64,000 nt of DNA, from assembly GCA_905235685.1 (NCBI GenBank), contig CAJOMO010000002.1, positions 1 through 64,000 of the forward strand, given 5' to 3'. Below, in pieces: positions 59,965 through 64,000 of this stretch. Below the pieces are notes generated by a model. The model did no database searches. It was given only the letters and a program-made list of their open reading frames with translations, and was not told where the DNA came from. Each line of letters starts with the position of its first letter. Position 1 is the first letter of the stretch. A program made the translations under genes and the position numbers. This stretch comes from an uncultured Selenomonadaceae bacterium (GTDB lineage Bacteria; Bacillota; Negativicutes; Selenomonadales; Selenomonadaceae).

Positions 59965-61698
59965 TTAAGCCTCCGTACTCATAAAAGCTTTTTTGGGGCA
60001 AAGCTGACTGCAAACGCCACAGCCTACACATTGCGTGGCGTCGACAAATGCCTTACCGTCTTTCATAGAAATTGCGGGGCAGCCGATTTTCATACAGGAT
60101 TTACAGCCGATACATTTTTCAGCGTCAACGGCAAGCGGCGGCTTATGCTTAACGTATTTCAGCAAAGCGCAAGGTCTGCGCGAAATGATAACGGAAGGCT
60201 CGGCGGCGGCAAGTTCTTCTTTGATGGCGGCGTCGCACTCTTTCAAATTGTACGGGTCGACAACACGCACGCGCTTAATCCCCATCGCTTTAACAAGTTC
60301 CTCAAGATTAATTTTGCCCGCGGGGTCGCCCTTGATATTAAAACCGGTGGTAGGATTTTGCTGATGTCCGGTCATACCGGTAATTGAATTGTCGAGAATA
60401 ATCACGGTCGAATTTGACTGATTGTAAGCCACGTTTGCCAATCCCGTCATACCCGAATGCATAAAAGTTGAATCGCCGATAACCGCAACTGTCTTGCCTT
60501 CGGATTTTTCGCCGAGAATTTTATTGAAACCGTGAGTAGCGCCAATCGACGCGCCCATACACAAAGTTAATTCGATGGTTGAGAGCGGCGGAACTGCGCC
60601 CAATGTGTAACAGCCGATATCGCCCAGCACCGTGCAGTTGCGTTTTTTCAGCGAATAAAATAATCCGCGGTGAGGACAGCCCGCGCACATTACCGGCGGT
60701 CGCGCAGGAATTTTATCTTCGACGGTAACGCCCGCTGTAACTTCCTTGCCAAAAGATTTAGCTATCAGATTTTGCGAAAATTCGTCGATAACCGGCAGAA
60801 TATTTTTGCCCTCAACTTTTATGCCGAGCGATTTAACAAAATTCTCAATCACGGCGTCAAGTTCCTCAACGACAACCAGGCGCTTGACTTTCGACGCGAA
60901 ATCTTTAATCAATTCGGGCGGCAACGGGTTAACCATGCCCAATTTTAAAACGCTGACGCTGTCGCCGAAAACTTCTTTGACGTACTGATAACTTGTCGAC
61001 GAGGTGATAATTCCAATTTCGCCGGAAAAAATTTCTGCGCGATTAATCGGCGTTTTCTCGGCGTATTCGATTAAATTTTTCATGCGCGCCTCGACAATCG
61101 GGTGGCGCTTTTTGGCGTTGCCAGGCATCATTACGTATTTGGCAATATCTTTCTCGTAAGATTTTTCGGGAACAACGCGCTCGCCAATTTCGACGACGGA
61201 TTGAGAATGAGCCACGCGCGTACACATTTTTATGATAACCGGTGTATCGAACAGCTCGGAAATTTCGTAGGCAAGTTTGGTAAATTCCAGCGCCTCCGCG
61301 GAATCCGACGGCTCAAGCATTGGAACTTTCGCGGCGATGGCGTAATGGCGGCTGTCTTGCTCATTTTGCGAAGAATGCATACCGGCGTCGTCCGCAACCA
61401 CAATCACCAATCCCGCGTTAACGCCCGTGTAAGCCATTGTGAAAAGCGGATCTGCGGCCACGTTCAAGCCGACGTGTTTTTGTCCGCAAAAAGCCCTGCG
61501 TCCCGCCAAACTCGCGCCGAACGCCGATTCAAGCGCAACCTTTTCATTGGGCGCCCATTCGCAATAAATTTCGTCGAACTTCGCCGCCTCTTCGGTTATT
61601 TCCGTTGAAGGCGTGCCCGGGTAACTTGAAACAAAACAAACGCCCGCTTCATACAGCCCGCGCGCTATCGCCTTGTTCCCCAACATTAACTGTTTCAT
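59965..61698 (-). CDS. iorA: Indolepyruvate:ferredoxin oxidoreductase, alpha subunit
   Basis: The catalytic subunit, 577 residues. It has an N-terminal pyrimidine-binding domain (GNKAIARGLYEAGVCFVSSY), a TPP-binding domain (CAGCPHRGLFYSL; GDIGCYTLGAVPPL; VIGDSTFMHSGMTGLANV), and a C-terminal ferredoxin domain with two 4Fe-4S motifs (CIGCKSCMKIGCP and CVGCGVCSQLCP). The ATG has TAGGAGA upstream. Forms an operon with iorB. Confidence 0.96.
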   Translation of the reverse strand: MKQLMLGNKAIARGLYEAGVCFVSSYPGTPSTEITEEAAKFDEIYCEWAPNEKVALESAFGASLAGRRAFCGQKHVGLNVAADPLFTMAYTGVNAGLVIVVADDAGMHSSQNEQDSRHYAIAAKVPMLEPSDSAEALEFTKLAYEISELFDTPVIIKMCTRVAHSQSVVEIGERVVPEKSYEKDIAKYVMMPGNAKKRHPIVEARMKNLIEYAEKTPINRAEIFSGEIGIITSSTSYQYVKEVFGDSVSVLKLGMVNPLPPELIKDFASKVKRLVVVEELDAVIENFVKSLGIKVEGKNILPVIDEFSQNLIAKSFGKEVTAGVTVEDKIPARPPVMCAGCPHRGLFYSLKKRNCTVLGDIGCYTLGAVPPLSTIELTLCMGASIGATHGFNKILGEKSEGKTVAVIGDSTFMHSGMTGLANVAYNQSNSTVIILDNSITGMTGHQQNPTTGFNIKGDPAGKINLEELVKAMGIKRVRVVDPYNLKECDAAIKEELAAAEPSVIISRRPCALLKYVKHKPPLAVDAEKCIGCKSCMKIGCPAISMKDGKAFVDATQCVGCGVCSQLCPKKAFMSTEA

Positions 61699-61728
61699 TA
61701 AAACATCTCCTAAAATTTTCGTGTCGGC

Positions 61729-61739
61729 TCATTATAACA
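61729..61739 (-). promoter_or_regulatory. Extended -10 promoter of iorA-iorB
   Basis: Minus strand TGTTATAAT, an extended -10, about 35 bases before the iorA start. The -35 is weak. Confidence 0.5.
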
Positions 61740-61742
61740 CAA

Positions 61743-61801
61743 CCGCCAAATAAAGCATTGAAAAAATTTCCGCCACGGTTTAAAATGGCGGCAGATTTTT
61801 T
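61743..61801 (+). promoter_or_regulatory. Leader terminator with alternative pairing upstream of valS
   Basis: CCGCCA at 61770-61775 pairs with TGGCGG at 61786-61791 and is followed by a T run, forming an intrinsic terminator in the valS leader. A second CCGCCA at 61743-61748 can pair with the same TGGCGG, so two exclusive folds are possible. No T-box consensus (GGTGG-ACCGCG) is present. Confidence 0.5.
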
Positions 61802-61816
61802 ATTGGGGGTAATGTT

Positions 61817-64000
61817 TTGGAAAATATTTCTAAAGTTTATGAGCCGCAGAATTTTGAGCGCGAAATTTACGCCAAATGGGAAGCGGATAAAAATTTTCAT
61901 ACCGAAGCCTCTCGCGCAGGTGAGCCGTACAGCATAGTTATTCCGCCGCCGAATGTTACGGGACAGTTGCATATGGGGCACGCGCTTGACGAAACTTTGC
62001 AGGATATTTTGATTCGTTATCACAGAATGCGCGGCGATAATACTTTATGGATGCCTGGCACTGATCACGCCGGAATTGCAACTCAGGCGCGCGTTGAAGC
62101 GGCTCTGCGCGAAGACGGAACTAACCGTTACGAATTGGGGCGCGAAAAATTTTTAGAGCGCGTTTGGCAGTGGAAGGAAAAGTACGGCAGCCGCATTACT
62201 CAACAGCTTAGGATTTTGGGCGCGAGCTGCGATTGGGACAGAGAACGTTTCACTATGGACGAAGGCTGCAGCGCTGCCGTCCGAAAAGTTTTTGTTACGC
62301 TGTACAATGAAGGCTTGATTTACCGCGGCAACAGAATTACTAATTGGTGTCCGAAATGCAACACGGCGCTTTCCGATATCGAAGTCGAGCACGTCACCGA
62401 GCAGGGGCATTTATGGCATTTGCGGTACAAATTCAAAGACAGCGACGAATATGTTGAAGTGGCGACGACGCGCCCCGAAACTATGTTGGGCGATACCGGC
62501 GTTGCAGTTCACCCCGACGACCCGCGCTATAAAAATTTGGTTGGACGCACGCTGATTTTGCCAATTGTCAACCGTGAAATTCCGCTTTTCGCCGATGAAT
62601 ATGTCGACAAAGAATTTGGCACGGGCGCGGTTAAAGTTACTCCGGCGCACGACCCCAACGATTTTGAAATGGGTTTGCGCCACAATCTCGCGCAGGTCAG
62701 AGTTATCAATAACGACGGCACAATGGCTGAAGGGCTCGGTAAATATTCCGGCTTAGACAGGTACGAATGCCGCAAAATTATCGTCGAAGATTTGAAGGCG
62801 GCGGGCGTTTTGGTTTCTGTGGAAAACCACGAACACGCGGTTGGTCATTGTTCGCGTTGCAATACGACGGTTGAGCCGCTTGTCAGCCGTCAATGGTTTG
62901 TGAAAATGGATACGCTTGCTAAGCCGGCAATTGACGCTGTGAAAAATGGCGATTTAAAATTTGTTCCGGAGCGCTTTACCAAAATTTATATCAACTGGCT
63001 GGAAAATATTCGTGATTGGTGTATCAGCCGTCAATTGTGGTGGGGGCACAGGATACCGGCTTGGTACTGCGACGATTGCGGCGAAATGACTGTTGGCGAA
63101 AATGTTACCGAATGCGCCCATTGTCACAGCAAAAATATCGCGCAGGACGAAGACGTGTTAGATACCTGGTTTAGCAGCGCGCTGTGGCCTTTTTCGACTT
63201 TGGGCTATCCGAATGAAACGCCCGAGCTCAAAAAATTTTATCCGACGTCAACGCTGGTTACCGGCTACGATATTATATTTTTCTGGGTTGCCCGAATGAT
63301 TATGATGGGTTTGAAATTCCGCGGCGCTGTTCCTTTCCGCAACGTTTTTATTCACGGGCTGGTGCGTGACGAACTTAACCGTAAAATGTCAAAATCGCTC
63401 GGCAACGGTATTGATCCTGTTGAAGTTATCGACAAATACGGCGCTGATTCTTTGCGCTTTATGTTGGTTACCGGCAACACGCCTGGAAATGATTTGCGCT
63501 TTTCGTGGCAAAGGGTTGAATCTGCGCGAAATTTCGCCAACAAGATTTGGAATGCGTCGCGCTTTTTGCTGATGAATCTTGAAAACTTCGACGCCGATTT
63601 TAAGCCGAATGAAACCGATTTGACTTTGGCGGACAAATGGATAATTTCACGGCTGAATCGCACTGCGCGAAGTGTGACTGAAAATCTTGACAAGTTCGAA
63701 TTGGGCGAAGCGGCGCGGCTTATGTACGATTTTATTTGGTCGGAATTTTGCGATTGGTACATTGAGCTGACGAAGGCGCGGCTTTACGGCCCTGACGTCA
63801 GGGCGAAAAATACCGCGCTGTACGTTTTAAATACCGTGCTGGAAAAATCTTTGCGGCTGCTGCACCCGTTTATGCCGTTTTTGACAGAAATTATCAGACA
63901 AAAATTGCCGAACGCCGAAGGCTCAATTATGCTCGCGCCGTGGGTTAAAGCCGGCGAAATTGACGAAACCGCCGAAAATCAAATGCAGATTATCACGGAA
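61817..64000 (+). CDS. valS: Valine-tRNA ligase, 5' part (runs off the window)
   Basis: Charges tRNA-Val and edits mis-charged threonine. The window holds the first 728 codons. Visible: the class I HIGH-type motif [20 protein letters not shown] (about 45-64), [17 protein letters not shown], the CP1 editing domain (about 195-350, with [19 protein letters not shown]), the zinc-type cysteines in CDDCGEMTV and CAHCHSK, and [12 protein letters not shown]. The C-terminal coiled coil lies outside. The start is TTG 61817, with GGGGGT seven bases upstream. It is divergent from iorA. Confidence 0.96.
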   Translation, partial: MENISKVYEPQNFEREIYAKWEADKNFHTEASRAGEPYSIVIPPPNVTGQLHMGHALDETLQDILIRYHRMRGDNTLWMPGTDHAGIATQARVEAALREDGTNRYELGREKFLERVWQWKEKYGSRITQQLRILGASCDWDRERFTMDEGCSAAVRKVFVTLYNEGLIYRGNRITNWCPKCNTALSDIEVEHVTEQGHLWHLRYKFKDSDEYVEVATTRPETMLGDTGVAVHPDDPRYKNLVGRTLILPIVNREIPLFADEYVDKEFGTGAVKVTPAHDPNDFEMGLRHNLAQVRVINNDGTMAEGLGKYSGLDRYECRKIIVEDLKAAGVLVSVENHEHAVGHCSRCNTTVEPLVSRQWFVKMDTLAKPAIDAVKNGDLKFVPERFTKIYINWLENIRDWCISRQLWWGHRIPAWYCDDCGEMTVGENVTECAHCHSKNIAQDEDVLDTWFSSALWPFSTLGYPNETPELKKFYPTSTLVTGYDIIFFWVARMIMMGLKFRGAVPFRNVFIHGLVRDELNRKMSKSLGNGIDPVEVIDKYGADSLRFMLVTGNTPGNDLRFSWQRVESARNFANKIWNASRFLLMNLENFDADFKPNETDLTLADKWIISRLNRTARSVTENLDKFELGEAARLMYDFIWSEFCDWYIELTKARLYGPDVRAKNTALYVLNTVLEKSLRLLHPFMPFLTEIIRQKLPNAEGSIMLAPWVKAGEIDETAENQMQIITE

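Noticed and set aside
61699-61816. T-box riboswitch before valS
   Set aside because: Leader is under 120 bases and lacks the T-box consensus; only an attenuator-like hairpin is supported.

Overview
The window looks like a chromosomal segment of a motile, anaerobic, Gram-negative-type Firmicute, most likely Negativicutes/Selenomonadales. This is inferred from a flavodoxin very like that of Megasphaera elsdenii, a secA-prfB pair, Firmicutes-style flagellar genes, indolepyruvate:ferredoxin oxidoreductase, a flavodiiron protein, many GTG/TTG starts behind strong Shine-Dalgarno sites, and lipoproteins beside HlyD-type envelope genes. No rRNA, tRNA or CRISPR array was seen.

Layout. 0-4 kb: secA-prfB (minus), with a classical prfB +1 frameshift and an 80-bp duplicated piece of prfB just outside the gene. 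4-7 kb: fliK-flgD and a small acidic protein. 7-10 kb: cheX, an acetyltransferase, a lipoprotein and a cinnamoyl-esterase-like hydrolase. 10-17 kb: an orphan VirD4/TraG-like ATPase behind a leader terminator, flavodoxin, GNAT, MscS, cobS with a repeat-bearing membrane protein, and a methyltransferase. 17-21 kb: a BvgS-like hybrid kinase broken at a T7 run and a small gene broken at an A8 run. 21-25 kb: hemL, a GalT-like protein and a SpoVB-like flippase. 25-29 kb: flgB-flgC-fliE-fliF-fliG. 29-37.5 kb: U32 peptidase, then pheS, an orphan MmeI-type target-recognition fragment, pheT, zapA and metK. 37.5-41.5 kb: a GmrSD-like (DUF262) gene, a Bcr/CflA-type transporter and a GIY-YIG endonuclease. 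41.6-45 kb: typA-ecfT-truA. 45-48.4 kb: a glycosyltransferase gene interrupted by a TnpB element and broken again at a C8 run, followed by a tnpB-less mini-element that looks like an orphan omega RNA. 48.5-51.8 kb: HlyD protein, a cytidine-deaminase-like pseudoenzyme, and an ABC-2 permease fused to a universal stress domain. 51.9-53.8 kb: a compact RiPP-like operon. 54-64 kb: flavodiiron protein, zinc-binding lipoprotein, pyruvate kinase, two TPR proteins, iorA-iorB and the 5' part of valS.

The strongest candidate for an undescribed system is at 51.9-53.8 kb. A radical SAM/SPASM enzyme is followed by three tandem 24-27-residue peptides that are missed by ordinary gene calling. Each has its own ribosome-binding site, a shared N-terminal IV(E/Q)P(M/V) motif and a C-terminal Cys/Pro core. 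A 109-residue unknown protein and a terminator hairpin close the operon.

Other recurrent themes are a four-copy family of about 100-bp triple-hairpin repeats, always just after a stop codon and in the same orientation as the gene it follows, and three genes whose reading frame is broken exactly at a homopolymer run (T7, A8, C8). The latter could be phase variation, slippage or sequencing error. All calls rest on reading the sequence and remembered family motifs; no database search was run.
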